53,789 nucleotides of DNA from an uncultured Clostridia bacterium (GTDB lineage: Bacteria > Bacillota > Clostridia > Christensenellales > Borkfalkiaceae), in NCBI GenBank assembly GCA_944359365.1, contig CALVST010000010.1, forward strand, positions 1 through 53,789, read 5' to 3'. The notes below the pieces were generated by a model that worked only from the letters and a program-made list of their open reading frames with translations, was not told the origin of the DNA and did no database searches. Position numbers and translations under genes: made by a program. Positions 7,686 through 16,794 of this stretch are shown in pieces (position 1 is the first letter of the stretch; each line of letters begins with the position of its first letter).

Positions 7686-9343
7686 AAAATTTCCTCCTTT
7701 TCGTGCCTGTCCGGAGTGGCGAGCGCCGTCTGAAAATCGGTATAAATGACGAACCCCGCCTTTGCCTTGGGCGGCTTTTTTACGAAACGGCGTTCGCAAT
7801 AGTCCACGGGTATCTTGTCGCCCGCCTTTCCGTCCGAAAACCAGGCGCATATCTCCGCCGCGGCTTTGAGCACGGCGTCGGGCACCTTTTTCCCCTCCGT
7901 TCGCACGATGACGTGCGAACTGTGGTATTTTTGCGTGTGCAGCCATATATCCGAAGGCGCCGCCTCGCGCAGGAGCCTGTCGTTCTGCACGTTGTTGCGC
8001 CCCGCAAAGACGTGGAAACCGCCGATGCGGAAAGCGCGGAAGGGCACGGGCGCGGCCGCTTTTTTCTTTTTCGGCTCGGGCGGCAGAAGTCCCGCCGCGC
8101 GCACTTCCTCTTCGATCTCCGCAAGGTCGAGCATGTTTTCCGCCCGCGCAAGGGAAGAAAGGGCGCTTTCGGTATAGTCGAGGTCTGCCTGCGCTTCCGC
8201 CTTCTGCGGGGCGACCGCCGCGAGCGTCCGCTTCTGTTTGTTGTACTTTTTGAAGTATTTCTGCGCGTTCTGGGCGGGGTTCAGCGTTTTATCTAGGGGG
8301 ATGCGCACCGTTTTCGCTTCCTCGTCGTAGTAATTCACCGCTTCCAACCCGTCCGCGCCCTTTTTTATGGCGTAAATGTTCGCCGTTACAAGCTCGCCGA
8401 AAATGCGGTTTTTTTCCATGTCGCCGCATTCGCGTTCCCGCTCCAAAAGGATGCCGAGCTTTTTTTCTTCCTTTTTTTTGCGGGAAAGGAGCAGGCTTTC
8501 GAGTTTCCGCTTTTTTTCGGAAAAATCTTTCTTGGTTTCCCGTTCGGTATAATACGCGTCCTGCGCGGCGTTTACGCTGTCGTACCGCTCGCCCGCAGGG
8601 AAACGGGCGTGAAAGTCCTTTGCCTCTCCGCCGCTCCGCTCCACGGCGGGCGCTTTTTCATCCGAAAAGATGAAGGAATAGACGTATTCGGCGAGGGCTG
8701 CGTTATCGCCCGGCGCATTCTCGGCGATGAGGCGGCAGGTGGGGTAGGCCAGCCCCGAAACGTGCGCGAACAGGAAATCCGCAAGTTCGCCCGTTCTCGC
8801 GGCGAGGCAGGCTTTAAGCGCCTCTTTGTCGGAAGGGTTCGTCTTGTCCTGCGGTTCGGGCAGGGCGTATTTTACGCCGGGGAAAAGCACGCGCTTGAAG
8901 TTTTCCTGCAAGGAAGATATCTTCAATGCCCCCGTCACGACGCCGCTTTCGGTGAGGATCAGGTTGGAATATTTGCCCATGATCTCCGCATACAAAACGC
9001 GCTCCGCGCGGGAAAATTCGCCCGCGTAGTCGAATGTGAAGGCGAGGATGCGCTCGAAGCCGATCTGTTCCGCGCGCAAAAGCGTCGCGCCCGTCAAATG
9101 CTTTCGGAGCAGCATGCAGAAGTTGGGCGCAACGTCGGGCGCGGTGCGCGGCGCGGAGGAAACGCACGCCCGCGCAAACGACGCGTTTGTGTTCAGCAGA
9201 AGTTTCCTCGTCTTTCCGCCCGCGTATAACAGGATGTTCACCTCGTCGCGCGAGGGCTGTATGATCTTATTGACCTTTCCGCCGGCGAGCATTTCGTCGA
9301 GTTCGCGGGCGATATGGCGCAGCGTAAAAGCGTCTTGGGGCAT
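7682..9343 (-). CDS. rqcH: Ribosome quality control protein RqcH (NFACT family)
   Basis: RqcH is the bacterial Rqc2/NEMF homologue that adds alanine tails to nascent chains stuck on 50S subunits. This 553-residue protein has the full layout: NFACT-N, a helix-hairpin-helix region, a long coiled coil (about 270-420, rich in Lys/Glu), and the C-terminal NFACT-R domain with GRNNVQND and IWLHTQKYHSSHVIV. The tRNA-contacting pair known as Asp97-Arg98 in Bacillus reads Glu97-Arg98 here. Its partner RqcP is encoded 12 kb away. GGAGGT precedes the ATG, and a clear promoter lies upstream. It was formerly annotated as a fibronectin-binding protein. Confidence 0.94.
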   Translation of the reverse strand: MPQDAFTLRHIARELDEMLAGGKVNKIIQPSRDEVNILLYAGGKTRKLLLNTNASFARACVSSAPRTAPDVAPNFCMLLRKHLTGATLLRAEQIGFERILAFTFDYAGEFSRAERVLYAEIMGKYSNLILTESGVVTGALKISSLQENFKRVLFPGVKYALPEPQDKTNPSDKEALKACLAARTGELADFLFAHVSGLAYPTCRLIAENAPGDNAALAEYVYSFIFSDEKAPAVERSGGEAKDFHARFPAGERYDSVNAAQDAYYTERETKKDFSEKKRKLESLLLSRKKKEEKKLGILLERERECGDMEKNRIFGELVTANIYAIKKGADGLEAVNYYDEEAKTVRIPLDKTLNPAQNAQKYFKKYNKQKRTLAAVAPQKAEAQADLDYTESALSSLARAENMLDLAEIEEEVRAAGLLPPEPKKKKAAAPVPFRAFRIGGFHVFAGRNNVQNDRLLREAAPSDIWLHTQKYHSSHVIVRTEGKKVPDAVLKAAAEICAWFSDGKAGDKIPVDYCERRFVKKPPKAKAGFVIYTDFQTALATPDRHEKEEIL

Positions 9344-9367
9344 AGGTTACCTCCGGTTTTCTTGTAC

Positions 9368-9396
9368 ATTATAACGCAGAACGCCGAGAAAAGCAA
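9368..9396 (-). promoter_or_regulatory. Promoter of rqcH
   Basis: On the minus strand TTGCTT (9396-9391), a 17-base spacer and TATAAT (9373-9368). It sits 25 bases before the rqcH start. Confidence 0.75.
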
Positions 9397-9466
9397 ACAC
9401 ACAGGGTACGTTTTGCAAAAACGGCGGGGCGCAACAAAACATTGCGCGGCATTGTCGGAGTAGATA

Positions 9467-9495
9467 TTGACTTTTAGCCTCTTTGCATCTATAAT
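9467..9495 (+). promoter_or_regulatory. Promoter of the HTH membrane regulator gene
   Basis: TTGACT (9467-9472), a 17-base spacer, TATAAT (9490-9495). It is divergent from the rqcH promoter with about 70 bases between the two -35 boxes. Confidence 0.85.
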
Positions 9496-9527
9496 GTATC
9501 ATATAGGACGTTTATTAAAGGTGAAGC

Positions 9528-11015
9528 ATGAAAATAGGTGAAAAGATCGTCTTTCTGCGCCGCAAAAAGGGTATAACGCAGGCTGAACTTGCCGATCAAT
9601 TACATTTTACCCGCCAGGCAGTTTCAAATTGGGAGCGGGGCATTACCGAGCCGGATGCGCACACGCTGTCCGTGATCGCCGCCTATTTCGGTATTTCGAC
9701 GGATGAACTGTTGGGGAGTGCGTCCGAGCGGCAGTCTTATGCGCCGGCCATTGGGACCGATATGGAGCATGTCCGATATGGGTTCGACATCGGGAATGCC
9801 GAGTCCGTTTCTGCCGCAAAAGCGCTGCGTGTTCTGCTTTGGGTTTATACTTGGCTGTATGCAGCGCAAATTTTATTATCTTTTCCTTCCGAATCGGGTT
9901 TTTATGTTTTTTTCGGCGTGGTTATCTTTTTTTGTGCCGCCGCTGTGCGTATTGCCGTTTTCGTGCTGTTCCTGTTTGCAAAGCAGAGCGGTCGCGCCGC
10001 GCCGCGCGTTACATTTTTTGTCTGCCTGGTGACGGGCGAAATTTTTTCGTTTGTACTTTTGTCCGACAACGTCGTGCTCGCACTCGCGTTCGGTATCGCC
10101 GCTCTATTGCTTTTATCGGCAACGGCGGCGTTGGCTCCCGTAGCTTTTCGTGCAAAAAATAAGCGGGTGCAGAGGCGTTGTTATATTGCGATCGGCTGCT
10201 GTTTGGCGCTGTCCGCGGCGGCGATCGTTGCGGAAGTGTTCGTGCCGGAAAACGTCCTTAGTCTCCGCCCGCAGTATCTGACGCTCATAGATACCTTTTT
10301 GACTCTGTGCGCCGATGCGGCATATATACTCGCCCTTTTTATGTTGGAACGTGCCCTCTGCGACCGCATAAAGGGATATAAATATATCGGCGCGGCGGAG
10401 GGCAGGAAACCCGTTGATCTTTCTCGGACAGAAAAATCGCAAGTCTTTCAAAGTTCGGTTTGGACAAATGTATTTTTGCTCTGTTTCGTACTTCCGTTCG
10501 TATCCTTTTTTTCGCAGATAAATACCGCACTTTCTGCCGATTTTTGTGTTTCGCTTTTCTTCTTCCCCTTGTTGTTCGGCGCATTGTTCTTTATCGGAAA
10601 GAGGGGAAAGCATCTTGCTTTGACCGTCGCGATCGGCGTGCTTTGGTGCGCCAACCTGTTCTGTTCCTTTTATTTGGTTTCATTTTTTCTCGTTGCTTCC
10701 GATTCTCCCGTACATAATTTATCTTTTGCCGAGGCATGCCCGAATTTCTTGTTGTGGTCTGCTCTGTATGCGGCTGTTTTGTTCGGGTTCTGCGCTAAAA
10801 AAGGCATTCGTCGTCCGGCGGGTATTGCGTTGCGCTGTCTGTTTTTGGCTGTTGCTGTCTTTTCGGTCGGCGCGGGTATATATTACATCGCTGCGGTTGA
10901 CGTGAAGTATGCCCCGAGTATCGCATTTTTGCTCATGTACGGCTTTTTGCTGCTGCTCTTTTTAACGCATTTTTTGACGCAAGACAGAATGGTGACGCAA
11001 AATTCTTTCAACTGA
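9528..11015 (+). CDS. Membrane-anchored HTH (XRE-type) regulator
   Basis: This 495-residue protein starts with a Cro/CI-type helix-turn-helix (residues 1-63; ITQAELADQLHFTRQAVSNW and the family end motif STDELLG). The remaining ~400 residues are strongly hydrophobic, with roughly ten predicted membrane spans from about residue 100 to the C-terminus, separated by short polar loops. This is the layout of one-component regulators tethered to the membrane, several of which are known in Firmicutes; the signal is unknown. No recognisable ligand domain is visible. Codon use is more AT-rich than in neighbouring core genes. It has its own promoter and an AAAGGTG site. No obvious target gene lies next to it apart from tig and rqcH. 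Confidence 0.8.
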   Translation: MKIGEKIVFLRRKKGITQAELADQLHFTRQAVSNWERGITEPDAHTLSVIAAYFGISTDELLGSASERQSYAPAIGTDMEHVRYGFDIGNAESVSAAKALRVLLWVYTWLYAAQILLSFPSESGFYVFFGVVIFFCAAAVRIAVFVLFLFAKQSGRAAPRVTFFVCLVTGEIFSFVLLSDNVVLALAFGIAALLLLSATAALAPVAFRAKNKRVQRRCYIAIGCCLALSAAAIVAEVFVPENVLSLRPQYLTLIDTFLTLCADAAYILALFMLERALCDRIKGYKYIGAAEGRKPVDLSRTEKSQVFQSSVWTNVFLLCFVLPFVSFFSQINTALSADFCVSLFFFPLLFGALFFIGKRGKHLALTVAIGVLWCANLFCSFYLVSFFLVASDSPVHNLSFAEACPNFLLWSALYAAVLFGFCAKKGIRRPAGIALRCLFLAVAVFSVGAGIYYIAAVDVKYAPSIAFLLMYGFLLLLFLTHFLTQDRMVTQNSFN

Positions 11016-11125
11016 TTGCATTGCAATTATGCGGCGGACGGAAATCGAGACCTCCATTTTTTGCCGTTTATCGAAATCTATGTGTGCAACGAGAAAAAAT
11101 ATAGGGCAAGACAACGAAAAACGCT

Positions 11126-11153
11126 TTGCAAAACGCTCTGTTTGTGCTAAAAT
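11126..11153 (+). promoter_or_regulatory. Probable promoter of tig-clpP-clpX
   Basis: TTGCAA (11126-11131), a 16-base spacer, TAAAAT (11148-11153), 44 bases before the tig start. No CIRCE or CtsR-type operator is obvious. Confidence 0.6.
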
Positions 11154-11196
11154 ACTGTAACGGATAAAAAGATTATCAGTTTGCAGGAGAAAGATC

Positions 11197-12627
11197 ATGA
11201 AGTACAATACACAAACTTCCGAAAAAAGCACCGTAAAGATCACCCTGACCTTCGATAAAGCGGAGTGGGACGAGGCGAATACCGAGGCGTACAAAAAAAC
11301 GCGCGGCAGGTACTTCGTAAACGGGTTCAGAAAGGGCAAAGCCCCCAAACACGTCATCGAACTCAACTACGGCAAGGGTGTTTTCTATGAAGAAGCGCTC
11401 AACGAGCTTTTCGACAAGCATTACGAGGAAGTGCTCGAAAAGGAAAAGGATAACTTCACGGTCGTCGGCCGCCCCGAGCTTTCCGTTGAAGATATCAGCG
11501 AAGAGGGCGCCTCTCTCGTCGCTACCGTGCCCGTAAAGCCCGACGTAAAACTCGGCGCTTACAAGGGTATAAACATTCAGAAGAAAGAGTATAATGTAAA
11601 GGACGAAGACGTGGAAGCCGAGCTGAAAAAGCTGCAGGAGCGCAATTCCCGCCTCGTGGAAGTGGAAGACCGCGCCGCGGAAAACGGCGACACCGCGACC
11701 ATCGATTTTTCGGGCAGCGTGAACGGCGAAAAATTCGAGGGCGGCACGAGCGAGAACTATCCGCTCGTTCTCGGCAGCGGCTCGTTCATTCCGGGTTTTG
11801 AAGAGCAGGTCGTCGGCATGAAGGTCGGCGAAGAGAAAGACGTGAACGTCAAATTCCCCGACGATTATCAGGCGGAAGAGCTCAAAGGCAAGGACGCGGT
11901 TTTTGCCGTAAAGCTGAATAAGCTCGAAAAGAAAGAGCTTCCCGAAGTGAACGACGAGTTCGTTAAGGACGCGGCGGGCGCAGAGAGCGTGGAAGCGTAT
12001 AAAAAGGAAACGCGCGAACGCCTCGAAAAGCAGGCGAAGGAAAAGGGCGATGCGGAAACGGAGAACAACATCCTCCGCGCCATCACCGAGAAGGCAGAGG
12101 TCGAAATTCCCGACGCGATGATCGAAAATCAGGTCGACATGATGGTGCGCAATGCCGAATACCGCCTCGGTATGCAGTACGGCGGCATGAAGCTCGAGGA
12201 TTATCTCAGATACATGGGCAGCAACATGGAAGATTTCCGCAAGGGCTACCGTGCGCAGGCGGAAGATACCGTCAAGAGCCAGCTCGTGGTGGATAAGATC
12301 ATCCGCGAAGAGAACATCAAAGCGGAAGACGCCGAGATCGACGCGAAGCTCGAAGAGTTCGCAAAGTCCGCAAATAAGACGCTCGAAGAGTACAAAAAGG
12401 ACGTGGACGACGCGCAGCGCGAATACATCGGCAACGACATCGTTATAAACAAACTGTTCGACTTCCTCAAAGCGAACAACAACTTGACGGCGGAAGAGCC
12501 GGAAAAGAAACCTGCCGCAAAGAAAACGGCGGCTAAAAAAGCGGACGGGGAAGAAAAACCCGCGGCGAAAAAGCCAGCCGCCAAAAAATCTGCCGCAAAG
12601 AAAGCGGAAGAGGAAAAGGCGGAGTAA
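11197..12627 (+). CDS. tig: Trigger factor with a Lys/Ala-rich C-terminal tail
   Basis: Trigger factor is the ribosome-bound chaperone at the nascent-chain exit. This 476-residue copy has the ribosome-docking loop GFRKGKAP in the N-terminal domain, an FKBP-type prolyl isomerase domain (about 155-245; DTATIDFSGSVNGEKFEGG), and the helical C-terminal chaperone domain. Residues 437-476 are unusual: repeats of PAAKK and AAKKA, resembling histone H1, appended after the normal end of the family. AGGAG precedes the ATG. clpP starts 34 bases on and clpX follows, the classic tig-clpP-clpX order linking folding with proteolysis. Confidence 0.95.
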   Translation: MKYNTQTSEKSTVKITLTFDKAEWDEANTEAYKKTRGRYFVNGFRKGKAPKHVIELNYGKGVFYEEALNELFDKHYEEVLEKEKDNFTVVGRPELSVEDISEEGASLVATVPVKPDVKLGAYKGINIQKKEYNVKDEDVEAELKKLQERNSRLVEVEDRAAENGDTATIDFSGSVNGEKFEGGTSENYPLVLGSGSFIPGFEEQVVGMKVGEEKDVNVKFPDDYQAEELKGKDAVFAVKLNKLEKKELPEVNDEFVKDAAGAESVEAYKKETRERLEKQAKEKGDAETENNILRAITEKAEVEIPDAMIENQVDMMVRNAEYRLGMQYGGMKLEDYLRYMGSNMEDFRKGYRAQAEDTVKSQLVVDKIIREENIKAEDAEIDAKLEEFAKSANKTLEEYKKDVDDAQREYIGNDIVINKLFDFLKANNNLTAEEPEKKPAAKKTAAKKADGEEKPAAKKPAAKKSAAKKAEEEKAE

Positions 12628-12661
12628 CGCTTTTTCCGCGCGAATTTTTTAAGGAGCGTAC

Positions 12662-13261
12662 ATGAAAGACAATATTTCTATGAACCTCATCCCGATGGTC
12701 GTGGAGCAATCCAGCCGCGGCGAGCGTTCGTATGACATCTATTCGAGGCTTTTGGAAGACAGGATCATATTCCTTTCGGGCGAGATCAACGACGCCATGG
12801 CAAATACCGTGGTGGCGCAGCTCATCTATCTTGAAGCCAAAGACATGAACAAGGACATCAGCCTTTATATCAACAGCCCGGGCGGGAGCGTATCTGCCGG
12901 CATGGCGATTTACGACACCATACAGTATATCCATTGCGACGTTTCCACCATCTGCATAGGTCTTGCGGCAAGCATGGGCGCCTTCCTTCTTTCAAGCGGC
13001 GCAAAGGGCAAGCGTTTCGCGCTTCCCAACAGCGAAATTATGATTCATCAGCCGCTCGGCGGCGCGCAGGGGCAGGCGAGCGACATCAAAATTCAGGCGG
13101 AGCACATCTTAAAAATAAAGGATAAGATGAACCGCATCCTTGCCGCGAATACGGGCAAAGGCATTGAAGAGATAGAGCGCGATACCGACAGAGACAATTA
13201 TCTCTCCGCGGACGAGGCGCTCGAATACGGGCTGATCGATAAGGTCTTCCACAACAGATAA
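12662..13261 (+). CDS. clpP: ATP-dependent Clp protease proteolytic subunit
   Basis: ClpP forms the double-ring serine protease chamber that degrades proteins unfolded by ClpX or other Clp ATPases. The 199-residue protein has the catalytic triad Ser104 (LAASMGA), His129 (IMIHQP) and an Asp near 178 (DTDRDNYLS). The oxyanion and handle regions ([22 protein letters not shown]) are intact. AAGGAG lies just before the ATG. A 139-base gap to clpX holds repeats and a hairpin (listed separately). Confidence 0.97.
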   Translation: MKDNISMNLIPMVVEQSSRGERSYDIYSRLLEDRIIFLSGEINDAMANTVVAQLIYLEAKDMNKDISLYINSPGGSVSAGMAIYDTIQYIHCDVSTICIGLAASMGAFLLSSGAKGKRFALPNSEIMIHQPLGGAQGQASDIKIQAEHILKIKDKMNRILAANTGKGIEEIERDTDRDNYLSADEALEYGLIDKVFHNR

Positions 13262-13305
13262 ATTTATATGACCGCGGGAGCATTCCTGCGAATTGCGAAG
13301 AAATA

Positions 13306-13352
13306 CGCGGCACCGAGTTTTCGTGCCGCGCAAGCTTTCTTTCGCGCAAGCT
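13306..13352 (+). repeat. Hairpin and 10-bp direct repeat between clpP and clpX
   Basis: CGCGGCAC (13306-13313) pairs with GTGCCGCG (13323-13330). The 10-mer CGCGCAAGCT occurs at 13327-13336 and again at 13343-13352. No T run follows the hairpin, so it is not an obvious terminator; it could be a processing or stability element separating clpP and clpX levels. Confidence 0.55.
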
Positions 13353-13400
13353 GTTTGGCGCGCCGCGCAAAACGTGCGGGCGGGCGCGCGGGAGGTATTT

Positions 13401-14624
13401 ATGAAAGATAACGAACAATATTGTTCTTTTTGCGGTAAAAGCAAAGATCAGGTCAAGCGGCTCATCGCAGGCCCCAACGGACTGAACATCTGCGACGAGT
13501 GCGTGGAGATCTGCAACGAAGAGATCAAGTCGGTAACCGCCGTGCCGTCGGATAAGGTAGAGCTGAAAAAGCCGTCCGAAATAAAGGCGGAGCTCGACAA
13601 ATACATCGTAGGGCAGGATAAGGCGAAGAAGGTGCTTTCCGTCGCGGTGTATAACCACTATAAGCGCATCAACAGCGAAATAGCAAAAAACGACGACGAA
13701 GTAGAGATAGAAAAGAGCAACATCCTGCTTTTGGGACCTACCGGCTGCGGCAAAACGCTTTTGGCAAGGACGCTCGCGCGTATTCTGAACGTGCCCTTCG
13801 CCACGACGGACGCGACCACCCTCACGGAGGCGGGTTACGTCGGCGAAGATGTGGAAAATATCCTTCTCAAACTCATTCAGAATGCAGACTACGACATTGA
13901 AAAGGCAGAGCGCGGCATCATTTATATCGACGAGATCGATAAGATCGCGCGCAAGGGCGAGAACGTTTCCATCACCCGCGACGTTTCGGGCGAAGGCGTG
14001 CAGCAGGCGCTTTTGAAAATTATCGAGAGCACAGTTGCGAGCGTACCGCCGCAGGGCGGCAGGAAACACCCGCAGCAGGAGTGCATGCGCATCGATACGA
14101 CGAACATCCTCTTTATCTGCGGCGGCGCATTTGTGGGGCTGGATAAGATCGTGGCAAAGCGCAAGGACGACACTTCCCTCGGGTTCGGCGGCAAGGTGAG
14201 AAATCCCGGCGACGAAATGGATTACGAGGCGCTCGAAGACGTCAAACCGCAGGATCTCACAAAGTTCGGGCTGATTCCCGAATTTGTCGGGCGGGTGCCC
14301 ATCGTGGTAAGTCTGAAACCGTTGGACGAAACCGCGCTCGTCAAAATACTGACGGAGCCGAAAAACGCCATCATCAAGCAGTATCAAAAGCTCATCGGCA
14401 TGGACGGCGTAAAACTTTCCTTTGACGACGCGGCGGTCAGCGAGATCGCGAATACCGCCATCCGTTTGAAGACGGGCGCGAGGGGGCTTCGCACCATCAT
14501 AGAAAATCTGATGACCGACGTGATGTACGACATCCCGTCGAACGACGGCATCAGCGAAGTGCGCATCACGCGCGAATGCGTTCTCGGCACGGCAAAACCC
14601 GAAGTCATCAAAAAGAGCGCGTAA
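13401..14624 (+). CDS. clpX: ATP-dependent Clp protease ATP-binding subunit ClpX
   Basis: ClpX is the AAA+ unfoldase that feeds ClpP. The 407-residue protein has the N-terminal zinc-binding domain (Cys8, Cys11, Cys31, Cys34), Walker A GPTGCGKT, Walker [11 protein letters not shown], and the C-terminal sensor-2 segment [11 protein letters not shown]. The pore loop GYVGEDVE follows Walker A. The ATG at 13401 is preferred: it has GGAGG at 13391-13395 and starts immediately before the zinc domain; upstream in-frame sequence is not conserved in type. A hairpin terminator follows, and the sequence then changes abruptly to AT-rich. Confidence 0.97.
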   Translation: MKDNEQYCSFCGKSKDQVKRLIAGPNGLNICDECVEICNEEIKSVTAVPSDKVELKKPSEIKAELDKYIVGQDKAKKVLSVAVYNHYKRINSEIAKNDDEVEIEKSNILLLGPTGCGKTLLARTLARILNVPFATTDATTLTEAGYVGEDVENILLKLIQNADYDIEKAERGIIYIDEIDKIARKGENVSITRDVSGEGVQQALLKIIESTVASVPPQGGRKHPQQECMRIDTTNILFICGGAFVGLDKIVAKRKDDTSLGFGGKVRNPGDEMDYEALEDVKPQDLTKFGLIPEFVGRVPIVVSLKPLDETALVKILTEPKNAIIKQYQKLIGMDGVKLSFDDAAVSEIANTAIRLKTGARGLRTIIENLMTDVMYDIPSNDGISEVRITRECVLGTAKPEVIKKSA

Positions 14625-14648
14625 AATCGATAAAAATCAGCTTGGTAT

Positions 14649-14693
14649 ATGCACCTTAAAAAGTTGGGTAGACTTTTTGGGGTGCATGTTTTT
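14649..14693 (+). terminator. Terminator of clpX
   Basis: ATGCACC and AAAAAGT (14649-14664) pair with ACTTTTT and GGTGCAT (14672-14687), followed by TTTTT at 14689-14693. Confidence 0.85.
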
Positions 14694-14760
14694 AATTATT
14701 GAATTAATAAATTTGCATAAGTTTGTCGTTCTCTTATATTTTATATAATATAATAAGTTA

Positions 14761-14789
14761 TTGAATTTGAAAAATAAAAGTGTTATAAT
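14761..14789 (+). promoter_or_regulatory. Promoter of the zinc-ribbon/nuclease gene
   Basis: TTGAAT (14761-14766), a 17-base spacer, TATAAT (14784-14789), 30 bases before the ATG. The gene is therefore an independent unit. Confidence 0.8.
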
Positions 14790-14819
14790 TAATATGAAAA
14801 TTCTATTCGGAGCATAAAT

Positions 14820-16754
14820 ATGCTAAAGCAAACAAAATTTGTTGCAGACTCTGATCTGATAAAAGAATGGGATTGGGAAGAAAACAACAAATTGAATTTA
14901 AATCCATATTTATTAACAATCGCAAGTCAAAAAAAAGCGCATTGGATATGTGAAAAGGGGCATGAGTGGACAACGACGATCAATCATAGGGGTATAGGCG
15001 GAACAAAATGTCCCTACTGTTCAAATAAAAAGGTATTAGTTGGTTTTAATGATTTTGAATCTCAGTTTCCTGAACTTATGAAAGAATGGGATTGGGAAGA
15101 AAATAACAAAATAAAAATATTTCCGCAAGAGATTTTTTGGGGAAGTTGTAAAAAAGTTTATTGGATTTGTTCTAATGGACACAAATGGTTAGCGTCAATT
15201 CGGCAAAGGACTGTTGTAGGGACAAATTGTCCCTACTGCTCTAATAAAAAGATATTATCGGGGTATAATGATTTAAAATCTCAAAGACCTGATTTGATGA
15301 TAGAATGGGATTATGAGAAAAACATTTTAGATCCTGAAAAGGTGGCAATACTTTCACCTAAAAAGGCATATTGGATTTGTTCAAAAGGGCATAAATATGA
15401 AAAATCAATTTATGATAGAGTGAAAGGAAAAGGTTGTCCTGTTTGTGTCCGTTCAAAAAGCACTTCGTTTCCCGAACAATGCTTTTATTATTATATAAAA
15501 AAAATATATCCTGATGCTATAAATAAATATAAGGACATATTTAACAATACTATGGAAATAGATATCTATATCCCCTCTATAAAGACGGGTATAGAATACG
15601 ACGGGCATTATTGGCATAATGAAGATTCATTGAAAAGAGAGGGAAAGAAGTACAATATTTGTAAGAAAAATGGAATAAAATTATATAGAATTAAGGAAGG
15701 AAAATTTGCGGAATCTGCTGATAACGCAGATAAAATATATTATATTCCAGAAGAATGTGATAATAAAATATTGAGTTTATATATTTATGAATTTATTAAA
15801 GTATTAACTTTTTTTAGCCATAAATTACCAAAAATTGATGTAGATAAAGATAAAAATGAAATTTTAGAATATATGACAATTAAATATGAAGATTCACTGA
15901 AAAATTTGTTTCCTAATATAGCAAAGGAGTGGCATCCAACAAAAAATGGTAAATTAACGCCTGATTTATTTGCGCCAAATTCTACTGAAAAAGTTTGGTG
16001 GAAATGTTCTAAATGTGGTAATGAGTGGTATGGTTCAATCGTAAATAGAAGTAATGGGCACGGTTGTAATGTATGCGCAACAGAAAAAAGGAAATTAACA
16101 AAAAAAGAAACATTGTTGTCTACTCGTCGGATTTTAGATAATAAAATATGTTTACTTGATTGGGATTATGACGCAAACGAGCATGGTCCAGAGTATTATA
16201 CATATGGTAGCGGTGAAATAGTCAATTGGAAATGCCACATTTGCGGATACAAATGGAAAACGGCTATATGTAATAGAACGAGAGATTATAAAAATGGATG
16301 TCCTTTATGCTCTGGGAAAACAATAGTTAGTGGTGTCAATGATTTATTTACCTTGTTACCCGACTTAATGAAAGAATGGGCTTGGGAAGAAAATAAAGAT
16401 ATTGATCCTAAAAAAATAGGAATCGGCAGTCATTTATTTGCGTATTGGAAATGCAAAAAATGTGGATATATATGGAAGGCAAAGATTTATAACAGAACTC
16501 ATGGCAAAGGGTGTCCTTGCTGTGCAAACAGAGTTGTTGTTTCTGGTATAAATGATTTAGGGACAACAAATCCAGAACTTGCTAAAGAATGGCATCCCAC
16601 ATTAAATGGTAGTTTAACTCCTTATCAGGTTACAAAGGGACAGAATATTAAAATATGGTGGAAATGTTCTAAATGTGGTAACGTATGGCAAGATACATTA
16701 AATCATAGAAGTTCATCAAAGAGGCAGTGTCCCAAATGTAAAGGAGTCGGATAA
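14820..16754 (+). CDS. Seven-zinc-ribbon protein with a central VSR/PD-(D/E)xK-like nuclease domain
   Basis: This 644-residue protein is very AT-rich compared with its neighbours and looks acquired. It has seven repeats of about 70 residues resembling the DUF4379 'probable zinc-ribbon' family. Each repeat runs: an acidic EW-D/H-W/P start, an aromatic W-x-C motif, a second ligand, then a C-P-x-C knuckle. Repeats 1-3 (about 12-215) use Cys and His (WIC-x2-GH), then CPYC or CPVC. Repeats 4-7 (about 366-644) use CxxC-G, then CxxC. Between them, about 216-340, is a domain with MEIDIYIP (Glu246, Asp248), GIEYDGHYWH (Glu259, Asp261, His263, His266) and GIKLYRIKEG. This matches the core of VSR-like and related endonucleases. 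A sequence-specific nuclease (homing, mobile or defence) is the best inference; no substrate is known. Confidence 0.75.
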   Translation: MLKQTKFVADSDLIKEWDWEENNKLNLNPYLLTIASQKKAHWICEKGHEWTTTINHRGIGGTKCPYCSNKKVLVGFNDFESQFPELMKEWDWEENNKIKIFPQEIFWGSCKKVYWICSNGHKWLASIRQRTVVGTNCPYCSNKKILSGYNDLKSQRPDLMIEWDYEKNILDPEKVAILSPKKAYWICSKGHKYEKSIYDRVKGKGCPVCVRSKSTSFPEQCFYYYIKKIYPDAINKYKDIFNNTMEIDIYIPSIKTGIEYDGHYWHNEDSLKREGKKYNICKKNGIKLYRIKEGKFAESADNADKIYYIPEECDNKILSLYIYEFIKVLTFFSHKLPKIDVDKDKNEILEYMTIKYEDSLKNLFPNIAKEWHPTKNGKLTPDLFAPNSTEKVWWKCSKCGNEWYGSIVNRSNGHGCNVCATEKRKLTKKETLLSTRRILDNKICLLDWDYDANEHGPEYYTYGSGEIVNWKCHICGYKWKTAICNRTRDYKNGCPLCSGKTIVSGVNDLFTLLPDLMKEWAWEENKDIDPKKIGIGSHLFAYWKCKKCGYIWKAKIYNRTHGKGCPCCANRVVVSGINDLGTTNPELAKEWHPTLNGSLTPYQVTKGQNIKIWWKCSKCGNVWQDTLNHRSSSKRQCPKCKGVG

Positions 16755-16773
16755 AAATATTGAAATGCCCATG

Positions 16774-16794
16774 TTGTAATGCTTGACTTTACAG
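16774..16794 (+). promoter_or_regulatory. Upstream operator-like palindrome at the sirtuin promoter
   Basis: TTGTAA (16774-16779), 9 bases, TTACAG (16789-16794). It covers the -35 box. It lies within the first copy of an 11-bp repeat, CATGTTGTAAT (16770-16780), whose second copy starts 42 bases later. Confidence 0.6.

Noticed and set aside
13086-14387. A 433-codon minus-strand frame across clpP-clpX
   Set aside because: It is a shadow of clpX, whose motifs are unambiguous.
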